A DNA stretch of 64,000 nt from Bacteroidaceae bacterium (GCA_017522785.1 JAFWYF010000015.1:124001-188000); one strand, 5' to 3'. Counted from the first letter of the stretch, positions 7,009-16,437 are shown. The notes: generated from the letters alone by a model not told the origin. Translations and numbers: made by a program.

Positions 7009-8706
7009 TTATTTTACTGCTATTGATGTTATGTACAATGTTCCTGTAACGCTGAATGTAACACTGTTTGCACTACCATTCCATGTCCCTGAACTGAATG
7101 TACCTGTTTTGGCAGTCATTGTGCTCTTTTTGCCTCCTTCAAATACAATTTCTTTAATCTCACCACCATCCGATTTAGATATTGTGATAGTTGAATTCTT
7201 GTATGTACGAAGTTCAACATCACCTCCTGTTTTTGTCCAAATTCTTACAGGTGTACTAGAACTACCTTGATTAAGATTAATATTTACATTAGAATTTGTG
7301 AATGTTACATCGTCAAATTCAACACCTACTCCTTGTGTCGCTCCGGGCTCAACCTTGCCGGGTGTTACCGATGGTGTCAATGCAACGGGGTTGCTAAAGT
7401 CGAATGTAACAGTTTCTGTTGTGGCGCTATCATCATCTTTGTCATCCTCACCGGGTGTAGTAGGCTCTTCGACATTTCCGCCATCCTCACCGGGTGTAGT
7501 AGGCTCTTCAACATCTCCGCCATCCTCTTCGCCTTCAGCTGCTACAACACTCACAGCCATTGTATTTAGAAATTCATTCCGATTTACTCCAATTGTGTAG
7601 CCTGTTACAACGATTTTTTTGCCATTTAGATTTTCGTCTACCATGCCATCGTGGGGGTAGGCAATGCTACCGATTGCTTTTGAAGCGTCATCGATGTACA
7701 CATTGTAGTAGCCATTGATATTTAGTCTACCTGTGTATTGTACAAATTCAATAGTGGGTGTAGATAAATAATTATCCATGTCGCTACCATTCCAAACTGT
7801 AGGCTCGCTCTCACTTACGGTTGCTGTACCTGTCTTTTCGACGGTAGATGAATTGCCGAACTGCAACATTCCTGCATACATGCTGGTTGTTCCGCTTACA
7901 GTTACCACATCACCTACAACATAGTCTTCGTTCTCACCAAGGCCAAGGTAAACTAATATGGTTGCGGTTGCATCCTTAACCAAGAATCCACGAGAGTATG
8001 TAGCAATAATTGTACCGGAAATTTTTGCATCACATGCTCCTGCATTTATAACGGTGCTAATCTCTGTAATTGCTTCGGGGTCGATAGATGGAGCTTCACT
8101 CTCAATAATTCCGCCATCAATTGTTTTAAATGTAATGTCGTCTACAAGAATAGATGCGCCTTCGCCTCTCTTGTTGTTCATGATAATTAGAGAAACTTCG
8201 GTCTCCTCATTGACAGTGAACTCTGCTGTAACCTCCTCCCACTCATTAGATACACTTGCTGCGCTAATTAGATATACATAGTCGTTCTCTGTATCGGCAA
8301 CGCTTCCATTGGTGAGTTTTGCATAACCTATGTTATATTTTCCGGCAGTTTCGCCACTCTGTTTTAAAAATGCTCCTATCTGATATGTGCCGGGTTGCAA
8401 AAAATAACTCTTGGATGCAAAGCGTTTGTTACCATTGCTGTTACCCTTAATTAAAACAGCACTTGTACCTGAATAGGCATCATTCGACTGCTCTACTTCG
8501 CAGTTTGTTACACCAAGACACCAATTTTGGGGTTTACCATTTTTCCATGTCTCCAAATCGTTGTTTGGGAGAAGGTTTTCACCAAACTCAGTGCCACCTT
8601 CATCAACTCCTCCTCCGGGAATGGGGTATGGAGCCGGAACATCTTCACATGCATTGAACATGAATGTTGACAATGCTACAAGAAATAGATTTCTTAAGAA
8701 TTTCAT
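7009..8706 (-). CDS. Surface lipoprotein with choice-of-anchor and OB-fold-like domains
   Basis: A 565-residue lipoprotein. The signal peptide ends at Cys20 (MFNAC), and the acidic residues right after it (EDVP) resemble the Bacteroidota surface-export signal. Residues about 40-200 look like a beta-sandwich carbohydrate/anchor module (NLLPNNDLETW, then YFLQPGTYQIGAFLKQSG). Residues about 210-390 resemble an OB-fold (ISGTIIATYSRGFLVKDAT, VGDVVTVSGT). A Pro/Glu/Gly-rich linker made of two 13-residue repeats follows, then a C-terminal beta domain (TVTFDFSNP onward). It is the last of three leftward genes with the DUF5689 lipoprotein and the TonB-dependent receptor. A role in nucleic-acid binding at the surface is inferred only from the OB-like region and the divergent nuclease gene. 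Confidence 0.75.
   Translation of the reverse strand: MKFLRNLFLVALSTFMFNACEDVPAPYPIPGGGVDEGGTEFGENLLPNNDLETWKNGKPQNWCLGVTNCEVEQSNDAYSGTSAVLIKGNSNGNKRFASKSYFLQPGTYQIGAFLKQSGETAGKYNIGYAKLTNGSVADTENDYVYLISAASVSNEWEEVTAEFTVNEETEVSLIIMNNKRGEGASILVDDITFKTIDGGIIESEAPSIDPEAITEISTVINAGACDAKISGTIIATYSRGFLVKDATATILVYLGLGENEDYVVGDVVTVSGTTSMYAGMLQFGNSSTVEKTGTATVSESEPTVWNGSDMDNYLSTPTIEFVQYTGRLNINGYYNVYIDDASKAIGSIAYPHDGMVDENLNGKKIVVTGYTIGVNRNEFLNTMAVSVVAAEGEEDGGDVEEPTTPGEDGGNVEEPTTPGEDDKDDDSATTETVTFDFSNPVALTPSVTPGKVEPGATQGVGVEFDDVTFTNSNVNINLNQGSSSTPVRIWTKTGGDVELRTYKNSTITISKSDGGEIKEIVFEGGKKSTMTAKTGTFSSGTWNGSANSVTFSVTGTLYITSIAVK
7443..7527. repeat. Tandem 39-base repeat in a lipoprotein linker
   Basis: Two near-identical 39-base units (7443-7481, 7482-7520; differences only near the end of each unit) and the first 7 bases of a third. 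They stay in frame and encode a repeated GEDGG-VEEPTTP linker, so copy number could vary without breaking the gene. Confidence 0.85.
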
Positions 8707-8739
8707 AGTATGTATGTTTTTATTGTTTTTATTTCTGTT

Positions 8740-9621
8740 TTATTCTGCTTTTATCATGTCGTCTGTCGATGTTAGCATGAACTGCCAAACATCGTTGCTA
8801 TCGCTGTTGCTGCCGGGGTTGCGGTATCTTGTAAGAACTCCGTAGATATCAAACTTGCCTTTGGGAATTACGGTGTTTGCGAAATCGGCATATGTGCTCA
8901 TGCGGAACAGTACCTTGTGATTGCCAACATATACGTTGCGCTCGACAGCTGTGTTGGTTTCGCTAATTTGCTCCTCTTCGGGCGCAAAAAGTCTTCTGCC
9001 ATCGGCCTCTTTAAACGATACGCCTTTTAGTACAGCATATATTGGTGCCGAATCCTTATTAGTCTTGTTATCTAGGAATTCTTCTGTTACCTCTAATGGG
9101 GTAAGTTCCTCTTGATTGGTATTAGGTTCTCCAACAATTCTCATGTGGTCTCTGAACTCTTTTTTCGACATACGACCAATCTGGTATTCGGAATACTTTG
9201 CGTTATAGTATTTGATTCCAATTTGTGCAAGACTGCCATATCCGCCAATGAATAAATCTTTGCAACTGATTCTTATACGTTGTCCAATGGGCAGTGTAGC
9301 ATATATACCAACATCGTTCACTCCAATGATGATTGCTCCTGTGGCATCGTTTATAACAATTTGTTTGTAGACATTGCCTGTTTCGTCATTGGCTACTACA
9401 ACACCTTCGATGACAATATCGTCGGTAAATTGTTCATATCCGTTGGACTTAATTGTAGATGCATATTTTACCTTCAAATCTTTGATGGTTGTTGTGGCTT
9501 CTCCAATGTTGTTGTTTCCAATGGGTGGAAACTCCAATGTGGGGTCATCGAAGTTGTTCATGCATGCTGTTGTAGCAAATAGGGATATTGCTAATATAAA
9601 CAGATATTTTATAGTTTTCAT
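8740..9621 (-). CDS. DUF5689 surface lipoprotein
   Basis: A 293-residue lipoprotein with signal peptide ending at Cys20 (FATTAC), followed by an Asn/Asp-rich tether. The body matches the DUF5689 pattern. It has an OB-fold-like core opening DIVIEGVVVANDETGNVYKQIVINDATGAI with the later GQRIRISCKDLFIGGYG segment, then a second half with FRMSTYADFANTVIP and GKFDIYGVLTRYR. DUF5689 proteins are regularly found next to a TonB receptor and an EEP-type nuclease in Bacteroidales. It sits 19 bases after the receptor gene and 33 bases before the OB-like lipoprotein, so the three are probably one operon. Its ligand is unknown. Confidence 0.8.
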   Translation of the reverse strand: MKTIKYLFILAISLFATTACMNNFDDPTLEFPPIGNNNIGEATTTIKDLKVKYASTIKSNGYEQFTDDIVIEGVVVANDETGNVYKQIVINDATGAIIIGVNDVGIYATLPIGQRIRISCKDLFIGGYGSLAQIGIKYYNAKYSEYQIGRMSKKEFRDHMRIVGEPNTNQEELTPLEVTEEFLDNKTNKDSAPIYAVLKGVSFKEADGRRLFAPEEEQISETNTAVERNVYVGNHKVLFRMSTYADFANTVIPKGKFDIYGVLTRYRNPGSNSDSNDVWQFMLTSTDDMIKAE

Positions 9622-9640
9622 ACTTTAATTATTTACATTG

Positions 9641-12280
9641 TTAGAAACGAAGGCCTATATTCAAATATGCGTTGAACGCACTTGCATAGTACAAGAATGG
9701 GTTTTTAGAGAATTTGTATGTTCTATCTTCTCCATCGGAATATTTGTTGTTACGGTTTTGCTCATAACCACCTGTAATCATATTCTCATTGTTTAGAACG
9801 TTGTTGAGCATTAGGTTGATGTTCAAACGTTTGCCACCTCTCAAATTTATGCTCTTTCCTATAGATGCGTCTACCATGAAGCCTCCTTTTCCTTTGAATT
9901 GCGATGGACGTTGTATTTCGGTAACAGTCTCTCCATCGGAACCAATGCCTTCTGTGAGGTTGCCATTTATCTTTAATGTTTCACCAAGACGTGCATAGGG
10001 CGATGCACTGATATATACGCGGTCGTAGTAGTTCACGCTTGCGTTCAGGTACCATCCTTTGATGTTGTAATCTACACCCAAACTCAATGCTGTCAAAGGT
10101 GTTCCATTAATATGTGCTCCTCTCATATACACTTTGTCTTCTGTAGGTTTTGTGTCGCTTTCGCTTATAAAAGAACCATCAACATCGTTCATGTACTCTG
10201 CATTGCCAATGCTACCTACAAAATTGAATGATAGAGATGATGTTGCGTTGTATACAACGGCCAATTCTGCTCCGTAGTGCTGTTTCTCAATACCATTCAT
10301 TGTGAGATATGTAAATTGATTCTCGTTGTCGTTGTAGAATGCCGATAGTTGCACAGCGTTGCTAATCAATGTGTAATATCCGCTAAGTTTAGCCGTTATG
10401 GGGCCATATGCGAAACGGTATGAAATTTCTTGGTTCCATATTCTTTCATTGGTAAGGCCACTGACAAAGTCATTGCGAACACGAGGTGCTATGAATGAGT
10501 TGGCTGCAAGAGGAGCATTCTCCTGAAGACCAAAGCCTGCAGAAATAGTGTTGTTGCCATCGATGTTCCAGTTGAAACCGATTTTTCCACCTCCGCTAAG
10601 GAATTTTGCTGTGCCACTGCTACCTTTTGAATAGTGAACTGCACGACCATTACGCATGTTTCCGTAACGCTCAATTGTAGTTCCTTCGATGTTTGCACCT
10701 GCGTAGAAGAAGAATCCGTCGATATTATGTGTGAATTGTCCGAATAGGTTTGCCTTGTTTACATTAATATCATAGTCGTAGTTGAATACATCACCTTTTT
10801 TGATAATACGATTAGGATTATCAACGTCGTTCATAACCTGTATGTCGTTTATACCAAAATCGCCAATGGAGAACTTGTCAATATCCAATCCATAACTATT
10901 TGAACCTAGCAGGTCGTCGAGGGTCTTGTAGTGCATGCCTTTTGTTGTACCTACATTTATACCTACCATAAATTTGTTGTTCTTGTCTATTTCGTGGTTC
11001 AATACAGAACTTAGGTTAATAGCCATCTGGTCGTTATGACGTTTTTCGATATAGTACAAAGCATCAATACCCGAAGCATTTGCTTGTCTGTTAGCAAAGT
11101 AAAGCTGGTCCCAATTAATCTGACGGTTGCTTTTGCTTGCTTTCCAATAGTTGTAGCTCTCTTGCCAATTTGCAAGCTCATCATCTGTAGGCTCGTAGTT
11201 AAGGTCCCAAACATCGAATTCGGCACTAGGAAGGTTCTTATAATAGTTTGGACGTGGGTCGGCGGCATTACCATTCCAGCCCAATGCTGTTGTTGCATAG
11301 TTTGAATATTTTCCGGCAACCGACGTGGTGAGTTTGGTCTCACGATCTATTTGCCAATCCCATGTGAACAGAACTGTAGGCTCAAATGAAGTAACTACAC
11401 GAGAATTGCGTTTTTCGCCATTCTGGTATCCCCAATAAGGGTTGTAGTAGTGGCTGTTTGCAAGCCAATATGCCTCTTCTGTTGCTGCACCTTGCTGGCC
11501 ACGTTCTGTGGGTGAGCCCCAAGTGGTAATAGAAATAGAGTGGTTGTCATTAATAACTTTTTGCGCGCTCAAGAAATAACCGAATGAGTTGTAGAATGTT
11601 CCTTCAATAACTCCTTCGTTGGCCCAACGGTACGATGCTGAGCCTGTCAAAGCCCAACCGTTATTCATTAATCCTGTTGAATAGGTGTACATTACGCGGG
11701 CTAGGTAGTTACGGTTGCAACCAACAAGTGATAACTTGTGTCCGGCTGCATATTGGCTGGCGCGAGTGTTTATATTGCTTGCTCCACCTATGTTGCTATA
11801 ACCAAAACTGTTGTTCTCCAAGTAGGTTGCACCCTCTTTGTTACGTGTAGCATCGTTCAAACCACCAATCATACCAAAACTGAATGTGCCACGCTCGGCA
11901 TCGTTCATCAACACACCATTCATGTATACATTGTTGTATTGGTTTTCGTATGCTCTAATTCTAAATCTCATTGGGCTGAACAAGTAACCAACTTCCGATA
12001 GGAAATAGTCGTCGTTTGATGAAACCATTGATGATGAACCTTGTATCAGGTCCTCGTCATCATCCAACTGACCTTCGGAAAAGGTAAATGAGTCTTTGTC
12101 ATCATTAGATGCCTGTAACATCTCATTATACTCTCCCAACAACACTGTGTCTTGGGCAAAGCGTAACATGGGATCTCTTTTAATCTCTTTGTTAAGCTTC
12201 ATTTCTTCTTGTGCACTTACTCCTATTGCACTCATGCAACAAAATAGTAATAATGCAAACTTGTTAAAAATGCTTTTCAT
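9641..12280 (-). CDS. TonB-dependent outer-membrane receptor
   Basis: An 879-residue outer-membrane receptor. A signal peptide (cleaved after GVSA) is followed by about 75 acidic residues, a compact plug-like region (SEVGYLFSPMRFRIRAYENQYNNVYMNG is its core) and a long beta-barrel with repeated aromatic-ended strands. The last strand ends in LNIGLRF, the usual C-terminal Phe signature for Bam insertion. It lacks the N-terminal carboxypeptidase-regulatory-like domain of SusC proteins and has no SusD partner. Instead it heads an operon with two OB-fold-like lipoproteins and faces a secreted nuclease gene, so the cargo may be nucleic-acid derived (inference). Confidence 0.88.
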   Translation of the reverse strand: MKSIFNKFALLLFCCMSAIGVSAQEEMKLNKEIKRDPMLRFAQDTVLLGEYNEMLQASNDDKDSFTFSEGQLDDDEDLIQGSSSMVSSNDDYFLSEVGYLFSPMRFRIRAYENQYNNVYMNGVLMNDAERGTFSFGMIGGLNDATRNKEGATYLENNSFGYSNIGGASNINTRASQYAAGHKLSLVGCNRNYLARVMYTYSTGLMNNGWALTGSASYRWANEGVIEGTFYNSFGYFLSAQKVINDNHSISITTWGSPTERGQQGAATEEAYWLANSHYYNPYWGYQNGEKRNSRVVTSFEPTVLFTWDWQIDRETKLTTSVAGKYSNYATTALGWNGNAADPRPNYYKNLPSAEFDVWDLNYEPTDDELANWQESYNYWKASKSNRQINWDQLYFANRQANASGIDALYYIEKRHNDQMAINLSSVLNHEIDKNNKFMVGINVGTTKGMHYKTLDDLLGSNSYGLDIDKFSIGDFGINDIQVMNDVDNPNRIIKKGDVFNYDYDINVNKANLFGQFTHNIDGFFFYAGANIEGTTIERYGNMRNGRAVHYSKGSSGTAKFLSGGGKIGFNWNIDGNNTISAGFGLQENAPLAANSFIAPRVRNDFVSGLTNERIWNQEISYRFAYGPITAKLSGYYTLISNAVQLSAFYNDNENQFTYLTMNGIEKQHYGAELAVVYNATSSLSFNFVGSIGNAEYMNDVDGSFISESDTKPTEDKVYMRGAHINGTPLTALSLGVDYNIKGWYLNASVNYYDRVYISASPYARLGETLKINGNLTEGIGSDGETVTEIQRPSQFKGKGGFMVDASIGKSINLRGGKRLNINLMLNNVLNNENMITGGYEQNRNNKYSDGEDRTYKFSKNPFLYYASAFNAYLNIGLRF

Positions 12281-12553
12281 ATTAATATTATTAAATTTTA
12301 GTCTCTTTTACCGGTGTCTATTTCAGGCGGTTTTTAAAACGACCTACAAAATTGGTAAAATATAATGATATTATAAAATTAAAAATTGTTTTTTTTACGA
12401 AAAAATAAAGTAATTGTATGTATTGCGAAAAAATTATTTCATAACCCTGATTATGCAATATTTTTTTCTTAATTTTACGCAATAAATGTCTTATATGTGC
12501 TATTGTGGCGCGTAAAACATTTAAAATGTTGAGTTTAAATTTATATCTGTTAC

Positions 12554-13597
12554 ATGAAAAGAAATTTTATTTTTCTACTTTTTATATCTCTTTTCTCCAT
12601 GTCGTTTTTGCTAACGGCGCAAGAAAAGCGATACGAGGTTTATAGTGTAGGCTTTTATAACCTCGAAAATTTGTTCGATACTATTCACGACGCAGGAAAA
12701 AATGATTTTGAGTTTCTTCCTCAAGGCGTAAACAAGTGGGGTAGTATGAAATATGTCAATAAATTAAAAAATATGGCGACAGTGCTTCGTGAAATGTCTA
12801 CCGATTTATTACCAATGGGCTTGGCTGCTGTAGGTGTTTCCGAAATAGAAAACAGTCGTGTTTTGAGCGATTTGGTTTCTCATGAGATTCTGGCCGACCG
12901 TAAATGGGATTTTATACATCACGAAGGCCCCGATAAGCGTGGAGTAGATTGTGCTTTGCTATACAATCCAAAATTGTTTAAACCAATCACAAGCAGATTG
13001 GTCCCTTATACAACTGTAGATAATGATACTACATATAAAACACGTGGCTTTCTTACAGTCAGTGGCGAAATGGCTGGTGAAATAGTTCACATAATAGTAA
13101 ATCATTGGCCATCGCGTTATGCGAAATCTCCGGCTCGTGAACGTGCCGGTGTATTGGTTAAAGCGGTAAAAGATTCTCTCATGGCTGCCAACCCATTGTC
13201 AAAAGTAATAATAATGGGAGACATGAATGATGACCCAGATGACAAAAGCATGAAAACTTGTCTGGGTGCTGTTCGTGAACAAAATCAGGTAAAAAAATCT
13301 AGCGATTTATATAATCCATGGTGGAATATATTGCGTAAAAAGGGTGTGGGAACTCTTAAATATCGCGGAAAATGGAATCTATTCGACCAAATTATAATTA
13401 GTGGAAATTTATTGGGTAAAGACCGTTCTTCGCTTAAATTATATAAACCCGAGATATTCTCCCGCAGTTATATGCTACAGCAAGAGGGTAAGTATAAAGG
13501 TTCCCCAAAACGAACTCATGCAAGTGGTGTTTGGCTAAATGGCTACAGCGACCACTTACCCGTTATAGTTTATCTAATTAAGGAGCAGAAACAATGA
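12554..13597 (+). CDS. Secreted endonuclease/exonuclease/phosphatase family protein
   Basis: A 347-residue EEP-fold hydrolase with an N-terminal signal sequence (hydrophobic to SFLLTAQ). Catalytic signatures of DNase I-like enzymes are visible: a metal-binding Glu in AVGVSEIENSRVL, HHEGPDKRGVDCALLYNP, the His in IVNHWPSR, GDMNDDPDD (GDxN motif) and SDHLPVIV near the end (SDH motif). It is expected to cut phosphodiester bonds outside the cytoplasm in a Mg-dependent way. It is divergent from the TonB receptor operon, 273 bases away, and a terminator overlaps its stop codon. DNase, RNase and phosphatase substrates cannot be separated by sequence. Confidence 0.88.
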   Translation: MKRNFIFLLFISLFSMSFLLTAQEKRYEVYSVGFYNLENLFDTIHDAGKNDFEFLPQGVNKWGSMKYVNKLKNMATVLREMSTDLLPMGLAAVGVSEIENSRVLSDLVSHEILADRKWDFIHHEGPDKRGVDCALLYNPKLFKPITSRLVPYTTVDNDTTYKTRGFLTVSGEMAGEIVHIIVNHWPSRYAKSPARERAGVLVKAVKDSLMAANPLSKVIIMGDMNDDPDDKSMKTCLGAVREQNQVKKSSDLYNPWWNILRKKGVGTLKYRGKWNLFDQIIISGNLLGKDRSSLKLYKPEIFSRSYMLQQEGKYKGSPKRTHASGVWLNGYSDHLPVIVYLIKEQKQ

Positions 13598-13610
13598 TTT
13601 CTGCTCCTTA
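13579..13610 (+). terminator. Terminator overlapping the EEP nuclease stop codon
   Basis: A 13-pair perfect stem (13579-13591/13598-13610) with a 6-base loop. The loop contains the TGA stop codon (13595-13597), and T-rich sequence follows. Confidence 0.85.
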
Positions 13611-14007
13611 ATTTATTTAAAAATGTTATCATACGCTCTTTTTTAGTTAATATTATGTTAAAAGGGTTTTGTTTTGATTCGTTTTTAAATAGGATTTATT
13701 TAATTTGTGAAACCATTACAAATTTAAAGTTATTTACTTTTGATTTGTGCATGGTTTAAGATGTTCAGCCCACATTTTATATATGGACTCACATCCATTG
13801 AAAACAACAAGAAAAGTGAAATATTTAACTAAGAAAAACAAAATCTAAACAAAAACAGACAACTGAGAATTAAACTGAAATTTGATTAAACTGAGAAAAC
13901 TAAACTATCTGTATTTTATGGTAATTAATCGCTCTTGGCATCCGTATTTAATATTGGTGCCAAGAGATCTTTATATTTTCAAAGTCTAAATATCTTAACT
14001 TTCTAAC
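13611..14007. other. Gene-free stretch, A-rich, with one possible promoter and hairpin
   Basis: No ORF. A lone TACTTTTG (13735-13742) lacks a well-spaced -33 element. Bases 13790-13910 are very A-rich with imperfect TTAAACTGA repeats. An inverted repeat CTCTTGGCA/TGCCAAGAG (13932-13940/13958-13966) probably ends transcripts of the leftward gene at 14008. A small transcript is possible but weakly supported. Confidence 0.3.
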
Positions 14008-14637
14008 TCAAATTTGTAAATCATTCTCTCTGTTACTATAGAAGTACTCTTCTATCTCCTTGAGCCACATTTTACGTTTTTCGACGCCAACACGTTTCAC
14101 CATATCCAATTTAATCCATTTGCAATTCTCTATGCCAATAACTTTGAATGTGCCTTCATACAGTGCTCTCCAAATGGCATTACCAAAAATGGTTTCATAG
14201 ACATTGGACGGTGTCTCCATTGTACTGATGACTGTAACACGTCGCAATTTTTTAAGTAGCGATTTCATGCTGCCATCTTCATCGTAATTGTATGCAATCT
14301 CGGGAAATATTACTTTGTCTATAAATCCTTTTGTAAGGGCCGGCATAAGCATCCACCATGTTGGGAAAATGAATACAAGGTGCTCGGCTTTTTCCAAACG
14401 CTCTTTGTACTCAATGACTTTTTTGTCCAACATGCCGAGTGCACGTTGTGCATCGTTACGTGCTAATCCAAATGCTTTAAGGTCGTTACTACTCATGACA
14501 GGGTCGAAACCCTCTTTGTCCAAATGTATCAAATCGACCTCTCCATTACTACGTTCTATGCCTAATATAACAGCATCTAAAATGGCATTGCAATAACTAC
14601 CATCGTAGGGGTGATTAAATATAACCAATGTTCTCAT
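14008..14637 (-). CDS. Flavodoxin-fold NAD(P)H oxidoreductase
   Basis: A 209-residue cytoplasmic FMN/FAD enzyme of the Flavodoxin_2 (NQO1/KefF/MdaB-like) family. The N-terminal strand and phosphate loop read LVIFNHPYDGSYCNAILDAV. The flavin-contacting segment LVFIFPTWWMLMPALTKGFIDKV (near residue 90) is the hallmark of the family. It would reduce quinones or nitro/azo compounds by two electrons; the exact substrate is unknown. The first five codons are half of a 16-base inverted repeat whose other arm lies upstream, so read-through mRNA from the phosphate transporter gene would fold over its start codon. Confidence 0.82.
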   Translation of the reverse strand: MRTLVIFNHPYDGSYCNAILDAVILGIERSNGEVDLIHLDKEGFDPVMSSNDLKAFGLARNDAQRALGMLDKKVIEYKERLEKAEHLVFIFPTWWMLMPALTKGFIDKVIFPEIAYNYDEDGSMKSLLKKLRRVTVISTMETPSNVYETIFGNAIWRALYEGTFKVIGIENCKWIKLDMVKRVGVEKRKMWLKEIEEYFYSNRENDLQI

Positions 14638-14680
14638 ACCAAACGTTTTATTTATAAACGTAGATATGAGAACATTGGTT
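14623..14680. repeat. 16-base inverted repeat covering a start codon
   Basis: AACCAATGTTCTCATA (14623-14638) and its exact complement (14665-14680) with 26 bases between. The left arm contains the ATG and codons 2-5 of the flavodoxin-fold gene. An AACGTTTG near-match to the -7 element lies in the loop on the minus strand. Confidence 0.8.
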
Positions 14681-14709
14681 CACTAAATCTTGCTTTCTAT
14701 ATAAATGGA

Positions 14710-16437
14710 TTAACTTATCGCTTTATTGTTTACAGCCTCGGATACATTAATTATATAGTCGCCCATGTGCTCCAGTTCTGTAATGATATCTATGTAGTAA
14801 ACACTGCTTTGGTAGCTTGAACTGTTTTGTTCTATCTTCAATATCTCCTCTTCGCGTAATGTGTTACGCATATTGTTAATCTCAATTTCACAATCTACTG
14901 CATGGCGTAAATCGATGCTCTCTCCCGGCTGTTTCTTTAGGTTCTCAATCATTGCATCGTATGCTTTATCGACCAATTCTATCATGGCATCAATCTTTTC
15001 GACATTCTTGTCTGTGAAACGTTTACCATGTATGTTGCGTCGCGATAATATTCTGCTTATAGATTCTCCTGAATCTCCTAAACTCTCCAACTCGTTTATT
15101 ATTTTGTACATAGTCTTTGTTTGCGTCAATGTGGTATCGCTTATACTCTCTTTGGGAATAGAGTTTAGGAACGATGCTATTTCGTACTCGATGCGGTCGG
15201 CAATTTCCTCGTATTTTACAAGTTTTTTACGATATGTCTCAAATTCATCATCGGTTTGGCTGTGTATAGCCGATTTTATATATCCAAGTCCGTTGCGAGA
15301 AATTTGTGCAAAGTGGATAATCTCATTTTTAGCTTGTCCAATAGCTAGTTCTGCATTACCTACAGGGCCGGCATTTATAAACTTGAGTTTGAATCCTTCC
15401 TCTTCGCTTTGTGGTTTCGACTTAATTGCAAATGTAACAGCCTTCACAATTAGTGGAGTGCACCAAACAAGAATACAGGTATTAATTACATTGAACATTG
15501 TATGCAACATTGATATTCCATATAATGCCGCTGTCGATTCGTTGGAACCACTTACTATGTTTGTGGTGTATACAATATTGGTGGGGTTGGGATAGCCCAT
15601 GAGTGTAATAATCCAACCGATAAATTCCAAAAATAGATGGAAGAATAGTAAAGCCCATATAACACCGAAAATATTGAACAATGTGTGTGCCAATGCTGCA
15701 CGGCGGGCATTTGTGTTACCAACGGCTGCTGCAATGTTGGCTGTTATTGTTGTTCCTATGTTCTCTCCAAGTACCATAGCTGCAGCCATCTCAAATGGTA
15801 ACCATCCCATGCTCAACATAATTAATGTAAGGGCCATAGTAGCACTTGATGATTGAAGTACAAGTGTTAGAACAGTACCAAATACAAGAAATATTATAAC
15901 AGAACCAAATCCATATCCGGTCCATTGGGTGATAAAAGAGAGCACTTCGGGCATCTCACGTAAATCGGGTACTGAGTCTTTCATCATGGCCAATCCAAGG
16001 AATAGCAGTGAGAAACCAATGATAAACTCGCTAAGATTTCTATATTTCTCCTTTTTTGCAATACTCATAACAAAACCTATTGCCATGAGTGGCACTGCAA
16101 GTACCGATATATCCATCTTGAAACCGAGCCAAGAAACAAGCCATGCAGTAACAGTTGTTCCTATGTTTGCTCCCATAATTACACCAATGGCTTGTGTCAG
16201 TGTCAGTAGTCCGGCATTAACGAAACCTACTACCATGACAGTGGTTGCACTCGACGATTGTATTACTCCTGTAATACCTACACCGGTCATTACTCTTTTA
16301 AACGTGTTCGAGGTCATTGCTGCAAGAAGATTACGCATGCGGTCTCCGGCTACTTTTTGGAGTCCCGAACTCATAATATTCATTCCATATAGGAACATTC
16401 CAAGTGCTCCTATAAGTGTTAAAACTTGTAGTATCAT
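14710..16437 (-). CDS. Na/Pi cotransporter family protein with PhoU-like C-terminus
   Basis: A 575-residue inner-membrane phosphate transporter. Two inverted Na/Pi-cotransport repeats are visible by their QSSSAT motifs: GVIQSSSATTVMVVGFV near residue 60 and LVLQSSSATMALTLIML near residue 200, each followed by a GANIGTT or GENIGTT motif. Residues about 350-575 form a helical PhoU-like domain. The family imports phosphate with sodium (type II); the C-terminal domain probably regulates this. It stands alone, upstream of the flavodoxin-fold gene on the same strand and 73 bases from it; that gap contains the inverted repeat. Confidence 0.9.
   Translation of the reverse strand: MILQVLTLIGALGMFLYGMNIMSSGLQKVAGDRMRNLLAAMTSNTFKRVMTGVGITGVIQSSSATTVMVVGFVNAGLLTLTQAIGVIMGANIGTTVTAWLVSWLGFKMDISVLAVPLMAIGFVMSIAKKEKYRNLSEFIIGFSLLFLGLAMMKDSVPDLREMPEVLSFITQWTGYGFGSVIIFLVFGTVLTLVLQSSSATMALTLIMLSMGWLPFEMAAAMVLGENIGTTITANIAAAVGNTNARRAALAHTLFNIFGVIWALLFFHLFLEFIGWIITLMGYPNPTNIVYTTNIVSGSNESTAALYGISMLHTMFNVINTCILVWCTPLIVKAVTFAIKSKPQSEEEGFKLKFINAGPVGNAELAIGQAKNEIIHFAQISRNGLGYIKSAIHSQTDDEFETYRKKLVKYEEIADRIEYEIASFLNSIPKESISDTTLTQTKTMYKIINELESLGDSGESISRILSRRNIHGKRFTDKNVEKIDAMIELVDKAYDAMIENLKKQPGESIDLRHAVDCEIEINNMRNTLREEEILKIEQNSSSYQSSVYYIDIITELEHMGDYIINVSEAVNNKAIS

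Noticed and set aside
7443-7527. CRISPR-like repeat
   Set aside because: Units are directly adjacent with no spacers and are translated in frame.
14623-14680. Invertible promoter flanked by inverted repeats
   Set aside because: The 26-base spacer is too short to carry a promoter and to be flipped by known Bacteroides recombinases, no recombinase gene is near, and one arm is coding sequence; a hairpin role is more likely.
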